Positions 54,319-63,631 of a stretch of DNA of 64,000 bases are shown here, one piece after another. The stretch covers positions 124,001 through 188,000 of the forward strand of contig NZ_JAYKKE010000002.1 of the NCBI RefSeq assembly GCF_036336025.1, read 5' to 3'. Under the pieces are notes generated by a model. That model was not told the DNA's origin. It saw nothing but the letters and a program-made list of their open reading frames with translations, and made no database searches. This DNA comes from Stomatohabitans albus. Lineage in GTDB: Bacteria; Actinomycetota; Nitriliruptoria; Euzebyales; Euzebyaceae. Every line of letters starts with the position of its first letter. Within the stretch, counting starts at the first letter, position 1. The translations under genes were made by a program, and so were the position numbers.

Positions 54319-55272
54319 ATGCCCATTTTGACCCTCATTCCACACTTCTCTGAGCGGCCTTGGGGTGGATCGGCATTAACGGCCTACGGTGCTCCTTCTG
54401 GCGTCCCTATTGGTGAGGCTTGGGTCGTTGCTGCCCACCCCAATGGCGTGTCTGTTGTTGAGTCGGCTACTGGTATTGGCCAAGAGACGATCGGGTTAGG
54501 CCTGGATCAGGTATGGGAAAACCATCGGCACGTATTTGGTGATCTACCCGGCGAACGTTTCCCCTTATTGACCAAGATCATTGATGCCAATGATTGGCTG
54601 AGTTTGCAATTACACCCCAATGATGCCCAAGCTCCAGCCGGAGACCTGGGTAAGGCTGAATGCTGGTATGTGATTGGAGCTGAACCAGGTGCTCAGCTTG
54701 TGCACGGCATTACCGAATCTGATCTTGAAGCCGCCAAAATCCGCATTCTGCAGAGTGATTTTGACGGTTTCTTTGTCTATCACGATGTACATGTCGGTGA
54801 CTTTTTTGATGTACCAACCGGGCTCGTGCACGGGATCGGTCCGGGTATTCAGATTCTTGAAACCCAGCAGAATAGTGACACCACCTACCGGCTCTATGAC
54901 TGGGATCGACCGGGCCTTGACGGGCAATTGCGTCCACTGCATCTTCAAGAGTCTGCTGATTGTGTACGAACCGATGTGCCTCACGGTACAACGACACCAA
55001 CGGTGAGCACCCAAGACGGGTTTGAACGACGTCACTACGTCACTAATGCCCATTTTGGTGTTGATGTATGGCACGTGAGTGGTGAAACCACCGTTGAACG
55101 CCCGCACCCTCAACTCATTATTGTGAGTGTTGTCTCTGGCAGCATCACCATTGATGACGGTGATGGTCCGGTCTCTCTTGTAGTCGGGCAAAGCGCGGTC
55201 ATTGGAGCACACCCCGAGCCACTTCACCTAGACGGCGCCGGAGAGGTCGTGGTGAGCTGGCCAGTCCAATAA
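54319..55272 (+). CDS. manA: Mannose-6-phosphate isomerase, class I
   Basis: 317 residues. Interconverts mannose-6-phosphate and fructose-6-phosphate. The zinc ligands lie in LQLHPND, KAECWYVIG and GLVHGIGPG. It has the shorter, Bacillus-type length. It starts 25 bp after the suf operon end and may be read with it. It is convergent with the FadR-type regulator gene. Confidence 0.93.
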   Translation: MPILTLIPHFSERPWGGSALTAYGAPSGVPIGEAWVVAAHPNGVSVVESATGIGQETIGLGLDQVWENHRHVFGDLPGERFPLLTKIIDANDWLSLQLHPNDAQAPAGDLGKAECWYVIGAEPGAQLVHGITESDLEAAKIRILQSDFDGFFVYHDVHVGDFFDVPTGLVHGIGPGIQILETQQNSDTTYRLYDWDRPGLDGQLRPLHLQESADCVRTDVPHGTTTPTVSTQDGFERRHYVTNAHFGVDVWHVSGETTVERPHPQLIIVSVVSGSITIDDGDGPVSLVVGQSAVIGAHPEPLHLDGAGEVVVSWPVQ

Positions 55273-55352
55273 ACGTCTAATTACCGTTGATGATTGTGAA
55301 CGGATAGAGGCCCTCTACAGGGTGTATGAGTCAGACATCTCTGCATGGGTGA

Positions 55353-56054
55353 TTATGATTCCGCTGCTTCTAGTGCGGTCATGAGCGGTTCGTAGTGGGC
55401 AACGACACTTTGGCGCCACGCATCTACATCACCTGATTCAGCAGCAAACAACATATCGCCATGTGCACGAGCAGTTGGCACCAAATTCCTTGGCAGGTGT
55501 AGCCCAAGCTCAGGAAGTACTCCGGTATGAATATCCCAGAATGCCCCAACGAGTTGCGTCATTAAGGGATTCCCAACTTTAGAAATAATCTCGGTATGAA
55601 ATGCCCGATCCTCTTCTGGAAAGGTCAACCCTTTTTCTGCACGTACCTCCATGGCATGAACAAGTTCCCATAATGCGGGGTTGCTGGAGTCTTTAAGCGA
55701 GGAGACAATCCGTTCTGACTCGGCAATATCAAGCCCTTGGCGGACTTTCACAATGTCTCGCAATGTGCCAATCGAATTTTTATTCTTTACAACTCCACGA
55801 AATACAACAAGTTGGACCATCGGATCTAAGGTCATCGGTCCAACAAAGGTGCCTTTTCCGTGATGCACCTCAGTGATTTCTAGTGTTGCCAGCGCCCGCA
55901 TCGCCTCACGGATTGATGAACGAGAGGCCCCTAAGAGTTCACAAAGCTCCGTTTCAGTCGGTAAAATATCACCGGGTTGGAGTCCATTCGTAATGATGTG
56001 ATTCTTAATCCCATCCATGACCAGGTCGCGGCGCGACTTAGGTGCGACATTCAT
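55353..56054 (-). CDS. FadR-type GntR regulator of the sialic-acid cluster
   Basis: 233 residues. The start ATG 56054 has GGAGGG five bases upstream. The TTG at 56066 is less likely. The N-terminal winged helix has GDILPTETELCELLGASRSS and IREAMRALATLEI. The C-terminal FCD domain is all-helical (EEDRAFHTEIISKVGNPL) and usually binds a small-molecule acid through a metal. It is divergent from the transport operon, and a FadR-like palindrome lies between. By position it should respond to sialic acid or a product such as ManNAc-6-phosphate (NanR role). This is an inference. Confidence 0.9.
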   Translation of the reverse strand: MNVAPKSRRDLVMDGIKNHIITNGLQPGDILPTETELCELLGASRSSIREAMRALATLEITEVHHGKGTFVGPMTLDPMVQLVVFRGVVKNKNSIGTLRDIVKVRQGLDIAESERIVSSLKDSSNPALWELVHAMEVRAEKGLTFPEEDRAFHTEIISKVGNPLMTQLVGAFWDIHTGVLPELGLHLPRNLVPTARAHGDMLFAAESGDVDAWRQSVVAHYEPLMTALEAAES

Positions 56055-56109
56055 GGTTCCCTCCAAAAAATCTTGTGCTCCGATTGGCGCGTTACAAACA
56101 AATACTGTA

Positions 56110-56127
56110 ACGTCTGATGTCAGACAT
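56110..56127. promoter_or_regulatory. FadR-type operator in the divergent promoter
   Basis: ACGTCTGATGTCAGACAT contains the perfect palindromes GTCTGATGTCAGAC (56112-56125) and ATGTC-A-GACAT (56117-56127). FadR-group GntR proteins bind such sites. Its first 12 bases recur at 57873-57884. A weak promoter (TTGGCG, 16 bp, TGTAAC) would end at its left edge. Confidence 0.75.
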
Positions 56128-56165
56128 TCCCAATCGAGGGGATGATGAAACTGAGAGAGGAATAT

Positions 56166-57797
56166 ATGGCTTTCAATTTGCTTCGTAGCGAACAGAATAA
56201 GCCTCGCGCGATTGCACTTATGGCTGCAATGATGCTTGGCCTTGCGGCTTGCAGTGGTGGCGCAACCAGCACTGGAAGCGAAGGTGCGGCATCTGAGGGC
56301 AGCGAGATGGCCTCAGAAGGCACGACTGAATCCGCTGAAGCCACCAAGGGTGGCGAGATCCGTGCCGCTTCTGCCTACGACCTATCTGGTTCCATCGACC
56401 CAGCTACCACTTCTGCTGCCGTTACCTTGGCAGGTAACTGGCATGTGATGGAAGGCCTGGTTGAACTCGACCGCGTAACCGGCGAACCCTACGCTGCGTT
56501 AGCTAAGGAACTTCCCAAGGTTGACGGCAATACGTTTGAGGTAGACCTCCGTGAAGGTGCAAAGTTCAGTGACGGTACTGACGTAAAGGCTGATGACGTG
56601 GTGTTCTCCTACAACCGCGTCCTTGAGAACAAAGAGGGCTTTTACGACGACTTCATCTCCTTCATTGAAAAGGTAGAGCCCGTCGACGATGACACGATCA
56701 AGTTCACGATGAGCAGCCCCTTTAGCTTGATTGACGAACGCTTGAGTGTGGTCAAGATCGTGCCTAAGGCACTTGTTGAAAAAGACGCAGAAGCCTATGG
56801 TCAGCTTCCCGTTGGCTCCGGTCCCTGGAAGTATGTTTCAGCGACCCCGAATGACAAGATTGTCTACGCCCCCAACGAGAACTACAACGGACCAAAGCCG
56901 GCGAGTGCGGAAACGATGACCTGGGATCTTCTTTCAGACCCAGCTGCGCGCGTAACCGCATTGTTGGATGAAACGGTTTCCGCAATCGAAAACGTTCCAG
57001 CCAACGATAAGGAAAGTATTGAAAATCAGGGCTTTAAGGTCGAAAGTGTTGATAGCTTCGGCTTGGCGTTCTTGATGTTCAATACCAAGAAGGCGCCATG
57101 GGACAAGGTTGAAGCACGTCAAGCGCTGTTTTATGCCTTGGACATCCCTACCTTGATTGATGATTACCTTGGTGGCGATGCCAACCCGGTAAAGAGCTTC
57201 TTGAACGAAAAGCACCCCAACTTCCACGAAGCAAAGAACGTCTACACCTATGACGTCAACAAAGCTAAGGAACTGTTGTCACAAGCTGGTGTCCAAGAAG
57301 GCCAAGAAGTCACCCTTCGTATTGCAGATAGCTGGATCAAGCCGATGGCACCAGCCATTCAGCAGCAGCTTGAAGCGGTAGGACTCAAGGTCAATTTGAA
57401 AGAAATGCCTTCCAAGGCGTTGTACCCAGAGATTGACTCCGGTGACAATGACATCGTAATTGCCCCCGGTGACCCGTCCGTATTCGGTTCTGACCCGGAC
57501 TTGTTAATGCGTTGGTGGTACGGCAAGAACGTCTGGAGTGAAACCCGCTATGCCTGGGCTGATAATCCTGAATTCGAGAAGCTCCAGGGCCTCTTGGATG
57601 AAGCCGCCAAGTTGGAAGGCGATGCCCAACAGCAGAAGTGGAACGAAGCCTTTGACTTGTTGAGCGAACAGGTTCCGTTGTACCCGATTATGCACCGCAA
57701 GGTTCCCACGGCCTACAACGAAAATGTGTTGCAGAACTTCAAGCCCGTGAGCACCACCGGCTTAAGCTTCATTGACGTAAGCGTCAAGCAGCAGTAA
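56166..57797 (+). CDS. Family 5 solute-binding lipoprotein of ABC transporter
   Basis: 543 residues from ATG 56166, with GAGAGGAA upstream. The frame also opens at 56142. The lipobox LGLAAC gives C29. The mature part is of the DppA/OppA family 5 type (PKVDGNTFEVDLREGAKFSD, GSGPWKYV). In this setting, next to nanA, nanK and nanE, it probably binds sialic acid, as SatA does in Haemophilus ducreyi, rather than peptides. It is followed by a terminator at 57825-57860. Confidence 0.92.
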   Translation: MAFNLLRSEQNKPRAIALMAAMMLGLAACSGGATSTGSEGAASEGSEMASEGTTESAEATKGGEIRAASAYDLSGSIDPATTSAAVTLAGNWHVMEGLVELDRVTGEPYAALAKELPKVDGNTFEVDLREGAKFSDGTDVKADDVVFSYNRVLENKEGFYDDFISFIEKVEPVDDDTIKFTMSSPFSLIDERLSVVKIVPKALVEKDAEAYGQLPVGSGPWKYVSATPNDKIVYAPNENYNGPKPASAETMTWDLLSDPAARVTALLDETVSAIENVPANDKESIENQGFKVESVDSFGLAFLMFNTKKAPWDKVEARQALFYALDIPTLIDDYLGGDANPVKSFLNEKHPNFHEAKNVYTYDVNKAKELLSQAGVQEGQEVTLRIADSWIKPMAPAIQQQLEAVGLKVNLKEMPSKALYPEIDSGDNDIVIAPGDPSVFGSDPDLLMRWWYGKNVWSETRYAWADNPEFEKLQGLLDEAAKLEGDAQQQKWNEAFDLLSEQVPLYPIMHRKVPTAYNENVLQNFKPVSTTGLSFIDVSVKQQ

Positions 57798-57824
57798 GCA
57801 ATCTGAGGAGTCTCAGCGAAGAAC

Positions 57825-57860
57825 AGCCGACGTAGGTAGAGCTGCGTCGGCTTTCTTCTT
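57825..57860 (+). terminator. Intrinsic terminator within the transport operon
   Basis: AGCCGACGTAG (57825-57835) pairs with CTGCGTCGGCT (57842-57852), followed by TTTCTTCTT. It lies between the binding-protein and permease genes, which would make the binding protein more abundant than the permeases. Confidence 0.85.
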
Positions 57861-57872
57861 CCACGAAGTTAG

Positions 57873-57888
57873 ACGTCTGATGTCTGAT
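57873..57888. promoter_or_regulatory. Second operator-like site before permease gene
   Basis: ACGTCTGATGTCTGAT shares the first 12 bases with the operator at 56110-56127. The right half is degenerate. It suggests a second regulated promoter for the permease-to-nan genes. Confidence 0.65.
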
Positions 57889-57942
57889 TACGTGCTAGGT
57901 TAGGCTCCACTCAATCTCGAAACGCGCACTCATAAGGGAACT

Positions 57943-58902
57943 ATGGCTAACTTATTGAAACTTCTTGCGCGGCGTCTGGCGGTCCTGCCATTGATGATTC
58001 TCGGCATTACGTTGCTGGTATTCATCATTTTGGCACAAGTCAATCCAGACATTGCCGCGACAGGCGCCTTAGGTGAAGGTGCATCTATTACCGCACGCCA
58101 AGAATGGATCCAAGCGAATGGGTATAACGATCCGCTTTGGACTCGATTCTTTAGTTACATCGCCGGTCTCCTCCATGGAGATATGGGTGTGTACGGCGGT
58201 CAGCAACTATCCGTAGCTGATCGGGTTGCCAGTGCCTTCCCCGTTACCCTGCAATTAACCTTTTTAGGTCTCATTGTTGCGGTGACCGGCGCACTCATCC
58301 TCGGTGTGGTTGCCGCTATTTATCGTGACCGTATGCCTGACCAAGTGATTCGTGTCATCAGTATTCTGTGTTTGGCCACCCCATCCTTCTGGCTTGCAGT
58401 GCTGATGATTCAGCTCTTTACATTGAAGCTGGGATGGCTTCCTGGTTCGGGCAAATTGCCGGCCTTCTCTGCCGACCCGGTCGGCTATTTCAAACGTATG
58501 GCGTTACCCGCCCTCGCCCTCGGAGTACCAGTGATGGGGCAGCTCACCCGTGTGGTTCGTACCTCAATGGTTGAAGAACTTGACCGTGGCTACGTTCAAA
58601 CGGCATTAGCTGCGGGTATTCCCTATCCCATTGTGATTGCGCGTAATGTCCTGCGGAATGCGCTCATTACCCCAGTAACTGTTCTCGGGCTACGGGTTGG
58701 GTACCTCATGGGTGGAGCAGTCGTTATTGAAATTATCTTTAACCTGCCCGGTATGGGTCGCGCCATTTTGGAAGGTGTGACATCGAATTATCCCTACCTT
58801 GTTCAAGGCGTAACACTCGTTGTTGCCTTGGCCTTCGTGGTCATCAACATCGTCGTGGACCTGCTCTATGTCCTCATCAACCCCCGAATTCGGAGTGTCT
58901 AA
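57943..58902 (+). CDS. ABC transporter permease, DppB type
   Basis: A 319-residue membrane permease with six hydrophobic helices and the EAA-like loop around RTSMVEELDRGYVQTALAAG. It forms the channel with the permease half of the next protein. It starts at ATG 57943. It is part of the presumed sialic-acid importer. Confidence 0.93.
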   Translation: MANLLKLLARRLAVLPLMILGITLLVFIILAQVNPDIAATGALGEGASITARQEWIQANGYNDPLWTRFFSYIAGLLHGDMGVYGGQQLSVADRVASAFPVTLQLTFLGLIVAVTGALILGVVAAIYRDRMPDQVIRVISILCLATPSFWLAVLMIQLFTLKLGWLPGSGKLPAFSADPVGYFKRMALPALALGVPVMGQLTRVVRTSMVEELDRGYVQTALAAGIPYPIVIARNVLRNALITPVTVLGLRVGYLMGGAVVIEIIFNLPGMGRAILEGVTSNYPYLVQGVTLVVALAFVVINIVVDLLYVLINPRIRSV

Positions 58903-58905
58903 GTC

Positions 58906-60921
58906 ATGCGCCCAGAATTAACGAAAACGCTCGAACGCCCTGGGTTGCGTTTCGTCAAGAACCTGTCTATCCCATCCAAGATCGCATTGGTCTTTATCGT
59001 TGTGATCTGTTTGATGGCGCTCTTCGCCGATGTGATTGCCCCGCACGGGCCACTTGAAATTATTAAGCCACGTCAGGCACCTTCGGCAGAGTTTTGGTTT
59101 GGTACCGACAACTCCGGTCGTGATATTTACACCCGTATCCTGTATGGCGCGCGATATTCTCTGGTCATCGGTCTTGGGGCCACGACGCTTGCGCTCCTCG
59201 CCGCGTTAGTACTCGGGTCAATTGCAGCTACAGCGAACAAAGTGATCTCAGAGAGCATCATGCGAGTGCTTGACGTGATTATGAGTTTCCCTGGTATCGC
59301 ACTTGCAGTGGCATTCGTTGCTGTCCTGGGGCGTTCAACCACGATGATCATTGTGACTATCGCCTTCTTGTATACGCCACAGCTCACTCGCGTTGTTCGT
59401 GCCAATGTGTTGAACCAGTACGGTGAAGACTATGTGTCCGCCGGTAAGGTCATGGGGGCGAGCACCCTACACATCTTGGTTAAACATGTGCTCCGCAACG
59501 CCATCGCGCCCATCTTGGTCTTTGCAACCGTCCTTGTGGCAGATGCCATTGTGTTTGAAGCATCCTTAAGCTTTATCCAAGCCGGTGTACCTCAACCTGA
59601 ACCGTCCTGGGGTAACATCATCTCTGATGGTCGTAACCAAGTGCTGAGTGGTACCTGGTGGCCAACATTCTTCCCAGGCATGGCCATTACATTGACGGTG
59701 CTGGCCTTGAATATTCTTTCGGAAGGGTTGACTGACGCGATTGTTGCCCCTGCTCCGGCAGGCCCCAAGATTGCAGAAAGCCTTGAAGATGCTGTTGCTG
59801 AAGGCGAAATCGATCCTCATGAACTTGCCGGGTCAGTGGCCGGCTGGAATAGCACTGAAGCCATTCCATTAGCTGATCGACTCCAAGCCCTCCGTGAAGT
59901 TGAAGTCACCCGCACTGATCGGCTTGTCCTTCCTGAATCAGCCACTCAAGCGGAACCGCTCCTGCGTGTGCAGGACTTGACTATTGCCTTCCCGGCAATC
60001 CACGGTGAAACGGACGTTGTTGACAAGGTCAGCTTTGAGATTCGTCCCGGCGAAACGATGGCGCTTGTTGGTGAATCTGGCTGTGGTAAATCGATTACTG
60101 CTAAGTCCATCATGGGCCTCTTGGGTAAATCAGCTCGCCTTGGTGGACAAGTTATGTATGAAGGTAAGGATCTGCTCACCTTCTCCCAAAAAGAACTCAA
60201 CGCATTGCGTGGCCATGAAATGGCCCTCATTCACCAAGATGCCTTGAGTGCACTCAACCCATCCATGCTCATTGATGCGCAGTTCAAGCAACTGACCTCA
60301 CGTGGCGGGACCCGAACTGCTGAAGATCTTCTTGACCTTGTGGGCTTGGAACCTGGCCGAGTACTCAAGAGCTATGCCCATGAATTATCTGGTGGTCAGC
60401 GCCAGCGTGTCCTTATCGCCATGGCCCTCACGCGGGACCCGAAACTGTTGATCGCAGATGAACCGACCACTGCACTGGATGTGACCGTGGAACATCAGGT
60501 CATTGAGTTGTTAAATGACCTCCGTGAGAAGCTTGGGTTTGCCATGCTGTTCGTATCGCATGACTTGGCGCTTGTTGCTGAAGTGAGCCACAAGATCACC
60601 GTCATGTATGCCGGACAGATGGTGGAACAAGCCTCAACAAGTGAACTGTTGTGGAATCCACAGCATGAATACACCCAAGGGTTATTGGGCGCAGTATTGA
60701 GCATCGAAGCTGGTAATGGGCGTCTCCATCAGGTGATGGGCACTGTTCCCAGCCCCCGTGAGTTCCCTAAGGGTGACCGTTTCGCACCGCGTTCAACACG
60801 ACCACACTTGGCTGATGAACCGTCAATCTGGCGTCAGATTCCCGGGACCGATCATTTCTATGCGGCCCACGAAGGTGATCCTGACCCCGTGATCTTCACC
60901 CCTGCTGGAGGCACCAAATGA
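58906..60921 (+). CDS. Fused ABC permease (DppC) and ATPase (DppD)
   Basis: 671 residues. Residues about 20-285 are a DppC-type permease (FGTDNSGRDIYTRILYGARY, EDYVSAGKVMGAS). A linker of about 65 residues joins an ATPase of DppD type: Walker A GESGCGKS, signature LSGGQRQRVLIA, Walker B LLIADEPTTALD and the C-terminal oligopeptide-transport extension. The frame is continuous, so it is a true fusion. The ATGA overlap with the next ATPase gene shows coupling. As I remember, sialic-acid Sat systems have a similar build, but I cannot check this here. Confidence 0.93.
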   Translation: MRPELTKTLERPGLRFVKNLSIPSKIALVFIVVICLMALFADVIAPHGPLEIIKPRQAPSAEFWFGTDNSGRDIYTRILYGARYSLVIGLGATTLALLAALVLGSIAATANKVISESIMRVLDVIMSFPGIALAVAFVAVLGRSTTMIIVTIAFLYTPQLTRVVRANVLNQYGEDYVSAGKVMGASTLHILVKHVLRNAIAPILVFATVLVADAIVFEASLSFIQAGVPQPEPSWGNIISDGRNQVLSGTWWPTFFPGMAITLTVLALNILSEGLTDAIVAPAPAGPKIAESLEDAVAEGEIDPHELAGSVAGWNSTEAIPLADRLQALREVEVTRTDRLVLPESATQAEPLLRVQDLTIAFPAIHGETDVVDKVSFEIRPGETMALVGESGCGKSITAKSIMGLLGKSARLGGQVMYEGKDLLTFSQKELNALRGHEMALIHQDALSALNPSMLIDAQFKQLTSRGGTRTAEDLLDLVGLEPGRVLKSYAHELSGGQRQRVLIAMALTRDPKLLIADEPTTALDVTVEHQVIELLNDLREKLGFAMLFVSHDLALVAEVSHKITVMYAGQMVEQASTSELLWNPQHEYTQGLLGAVLSIEAGNGRLHQVMGTVPSPREFPKGDRFAPRSTRPHLADEPSIWRQIPGTDHFYAAHEGDPDPVIFTPAGGTK

Positions 60922-61727
60922 GTTCCGAAACGACCCCAATCATCGAACTTCAAGATGTAAAGGTTCATTTCCGCAGCCGCCAGGGTGGCCTCTTCGGAAG
61001 TCAGATCACCGCAGTCAAAGGGGTATCTGTCGCGGTCCATCCAGGTGAAACCGTCGGAATCGTGGGTGAATCTGGTTCGGGTAAATCGACGATGGCGAAA
61101 GTGATGGTCGGCCTCCAAGACGCCAGCGAAGGCAAGGTCCTCTTTAAAGGCCGCGATGTCACGAGTCGCTCAGGTGCTGTACGCAAGGAAATTGGGCGTA
61201 TCGTCAGCGTTGTCTTCCAGGACCCATCAACTGCGTTGAACCGTCGTATGCGTGTACGCGATACCTTGCTGGATCCGTTGAATGTACACAACATCGATAC
61301 CCCGGCTGAACGTCTCGAGCGCGTTAAGCAACTCATTCATCTTGTCGGGTTGCCGCAAAGTGCGCTTGATACGCTACCTGGCCAGTTATCGGGTGGGCAG
61401 CGTCAGCGCGTGGCAATTGCACGGGCATTGGCACTCGAACCTGATGTCATTATTGCCGATGAACCAACGAGCGCACTAGACGTGTCCGTACGTGCTCAGA
61501 TTCTCAATTTGCTCACGGACTTGAAGGATGAACTGAACTTAGCCATGGTGTTCATCAGCCATGACATTCAGACCGTTCGTTACATCTCTGACCGAATTTG
61601 TGTGATGAACACCGGGCTTATTGTTGAAGAAGGCCCTGCCGAACAAGTCTTTGAACATCCATCTGAGTCCTACACCAAGACGCTACTTGGCGCGGCTCCA
61701 AGCCTGCTACACCCTGTTTTGGGTTAA
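60918..61727 (+). CDS. ABC transporter ATPase, DppF type
   Basis: 269 residues. The second ATPase of the importer. Walker A GESGSGKST, signature LSGGQRQRVAIARAL, Walker B VIIADEPTSALD. It overlaps the fusion gene by four bases. It pairs with the ATPase half of that protein. Confidence 0.95.
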   Translation: MSSETTPIIELQDVKVHFRSRQGGLFGSQITAVKGVSVAVHPGETVGIVGESGSGKSTMAKVMVGLQDASEGKVLFKGRDVTSRSGAVRKEIGRIVSVVFQDPSTALNRRMRVRDTLLDPLNVHNIDTPAERLERVKQLIHLVGLPQSALDTLPGQLSGGQRQRVAIARALALEPDVIIADEPTSALDVSVRAQILNLLTDLKDELNLAMVFISHDIQTVRYISDRICVMNTGLIVEEGPAEQVFEHPSESYTKTLLGAAPSLLHPVLG

Positions 61728-61749
61728 TCCATCTTTTCAAGGAGTATTC

Positions 61750-62667
61750 ATGTCCCACACCCGTTTTTATGGGATGGTTCCCCCGGTTGTCACCCCGTTC
61801 AATACTGACGGCTCGGTGGACCACGAGACGTTAGCTAACGTCGTCAACCATCTAGTTGAATCAGGGATGCATGGCTTGTTTGCCATGGGTTCAACCGGTG
61901 AAGTGGCCTACTTGACCAATCGCCAACGCCATGATGTGTTGAAGACGATCATTGACACCAATGCTGGCCGTGTCCCCGTGATTGCCGGAGCTATTGACTT
62001 GACCGCTCAACGGTCTATCGAACTGGCAAACGATGCCGTTGAACTCGGTGCCGATGCCTTCGTGGTAACTGCACCGATCTATGCGATCAATGATGTCAAG
62101 GAAATCGAAGACCACTTCCGCATCATTGGTGCTGGAGTGGACGCACCCATGTTTGTCTATGACATTCCTGTTCGCGTGCACAAGAAAATACCTGCTGACC
62201 TTCTGGTCCGGTTAGGCCTTGACGGTGTGGTTGCTGGGGTCAAGGATTCCAGCGGTGATGACGTCGGGTTCCGTCGACTTGTCATGGCTAATCGTGCCGC
62301 CGGCAGCCCACTACGTGTCTTCACTGGCCATGAAGTTGTGGTTGACGGCATGTTGCTGCTTGGTGCTGACGGTGTCGTTCCTGGGTTGGCGAATGTTGAC
62401 GCTGCTCGGTACGCAAAACTCTGGGATGCCGCAATGGCCGGTGATTGGGCCACCGCGCGGGTACTCCAAGATGAGTTGACCAGCCTGTTTGAAATTGTGT
62501 TCCAAGCCACTGGACGCTCCGGTGACGCCGCCGGTGTGGGTGCTTTCAAGGTGGCAATGGCCGCTCAGGGTCTATTGAAGAGTCCTGCGATGGCTGCGCC
62601 TGTCCAGGCACTCGACGGTGATGTGGCTGAACGTATTGTTGAGATTGTTCGCGCGAACGGTCTGTAG
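61750..62667 (+). CDS. nanA: N-acetylneuraminate lyase
   Basis: 305 residues from ATG 61750, with AAGGAG upstream. The frame opens earlier inside the ATPase gene. A DapA-superfamily aldolase with the Schiff-base K165 in GVKDSSGD and Y137 in VYDIP, at the same numbers as in E. coli NanA. MGSTGE (46-51) binds the pyruvate carboxylate. It splits sialic acid into N-acetylmannosamine and pyruvate. Its place between the importer and nanK supports NanA rather than DapA. Confidence 0.9.
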   Translation: MSHTRFYGMVPPVVTPFNTDGSVDHETLANVVNHLVESGMHGLFAMGSTGEVAYLTNRQRHDVLKTIIDTNAGRVPVIAGAIDLTAQRSIELANDAVELGADAFVVTAPIYAINDVKEIEDHFRIIGAGVDAPMFVYDIPVRVHKKIPADLLVRLGLDGVVAGVKDSSGDDVGFRRLVMANRAAGSPLRVFTGHEVVVDGMLLLGADGVVPGLANVDAARYAKLWDAAMAGDWATARVLQDELTSLFEIVFQATGRSGDAAGVGAFKVAMAAQGLLKSPAMAAPVQALDGDVAERIVEIVRANGL

Positions 62668-62683
62668 ACAGTCTGGCTAAGGA

Positions 62684-63622
62684 GTGGGTATGAACGTCAT
62701 TGGGATTGATGTCGGCGGAACCAAAATTGCTGCCGCAACGGTCAATGAATCAGGCGAGATTGGGCCGATTGTGTCGGTACCCACTCCTGGCCAAGAAGGC
62801 CCTGACGCGATGTTGGATGCGTTTGCTCGTGTCGCCAACGATGCGGCACAGGCCAGTGGGATAGCAATAGCTGATGTCCCTGCGATCGGGGTAGGTACCG
62901 CTGGGGTGGTGAATACCGATACCGGAACGATCTTGCAATCAACGAGTGTGCTTAAAGACTGGGCTGGCACCGCGGTGGCTAATGGTTTGGCAGCGCGCTT
63001 TCCGCACGCCCCGAAGGTTGTGGTGCAAAACGATGTCGATGCACATGCGATGGGGGAAGTTTGGAAGGGTATTGCAGCCGGATATGAAACGGTACTCATG
63101 GTGGCACCAGGCACTGGTGTCGGGGCTTGTCTCTTAATCAATGGCGTACCCGTCCGCGGTGCCCATCATGTGGGTGGTGAAATCGGTCACCTTCCGATTG
63201 GAGGGGCGGACGATATGCCGTGTACCTGCGGAAAATTTGGGCATCTCGAAAGCCTGGCTGCCGGTCCTGCGTTGCATCGCTGGTATGTCGGCCATGGCGG
63301 GAACCTGTCGAGTCCTGACGCGAAAGATGTGGTTGCGCGCGCTAATGAGGGTGAAGCGGTCGCAATACGGGCCGTACAAACGGCTGGTGCAGCGTTAGGT
63401 CGCGGGATGGCTGCCATCGTGACAGTCGTCGACCCGCAATGTGTCGTGCTGAGCGGTGGACTTGCCCAGGCAGGGGAGCTGTGGTGGAATGCGATGGAAT
63501 CAGCCTTCCGTGGTGAGCTTATCGAACCCCTCCAAGACACACCGGTACTACTGGGCCAACTAGCAGGTGCAGCTCCAATTTTGGGGAGTGCCAAGATGGC
63601 GTTTGATACGCTCAACGCGTAA
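62684..63622 (+). CDS. nanK: ROK-family N-acetylmannosamine kinase
   Basis: 312 residues. The ATP-binding start GIDVGGTKIAAATV and GGEIGHLPIGG are ROK marks. The zinc site reads H169, C180, C182 and H187 (CTCGKFGHLE), where the last is normally cysteine. It should phosphorylate ManNAc to ManNAc-6-phosphate. It starts 16 bp after nanA. AAGGAG is close upstream. The closest alternative is a glucokinase, but the cluster argues for NanK. Confidence 0.88.
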   Translation: MGMNVIGIDVGGTKIAAATVNESGEIGPIVSVPTPGQEGPDAMLDAFARVANDAAQASGIAIADVPAIGVGTAGVVNTDTGTILQSTSVLKDWAGTAVANGLAARFPHAPKVVVQNDVDAHAMGEVWKGIAAGYETVLMVAPGTGVGACLLINGVPVRGAHHVGGEIGHLPIGGADDMPCTCGKFGHLESLAAGPALHRWYVGHGGNLSSPDAKDVVARANEGEAVAIRAVQTAGAALGRGMAAIVTVVDPQCVVLSGGLAQAGELWWNAMESAFRGELIEPLQDTPVLLGQLAGAAPILGSAKMAFDTLNA

Positions 63623-63631
63623 GGAGTGAAG

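Noticed and set aside
55330-55338. GTCAGACAT, a half-site like the nan operator
   Set aside because: It lies downstream of both manA and the regulator gene, with only half of the palindrome, so it is likely chance.
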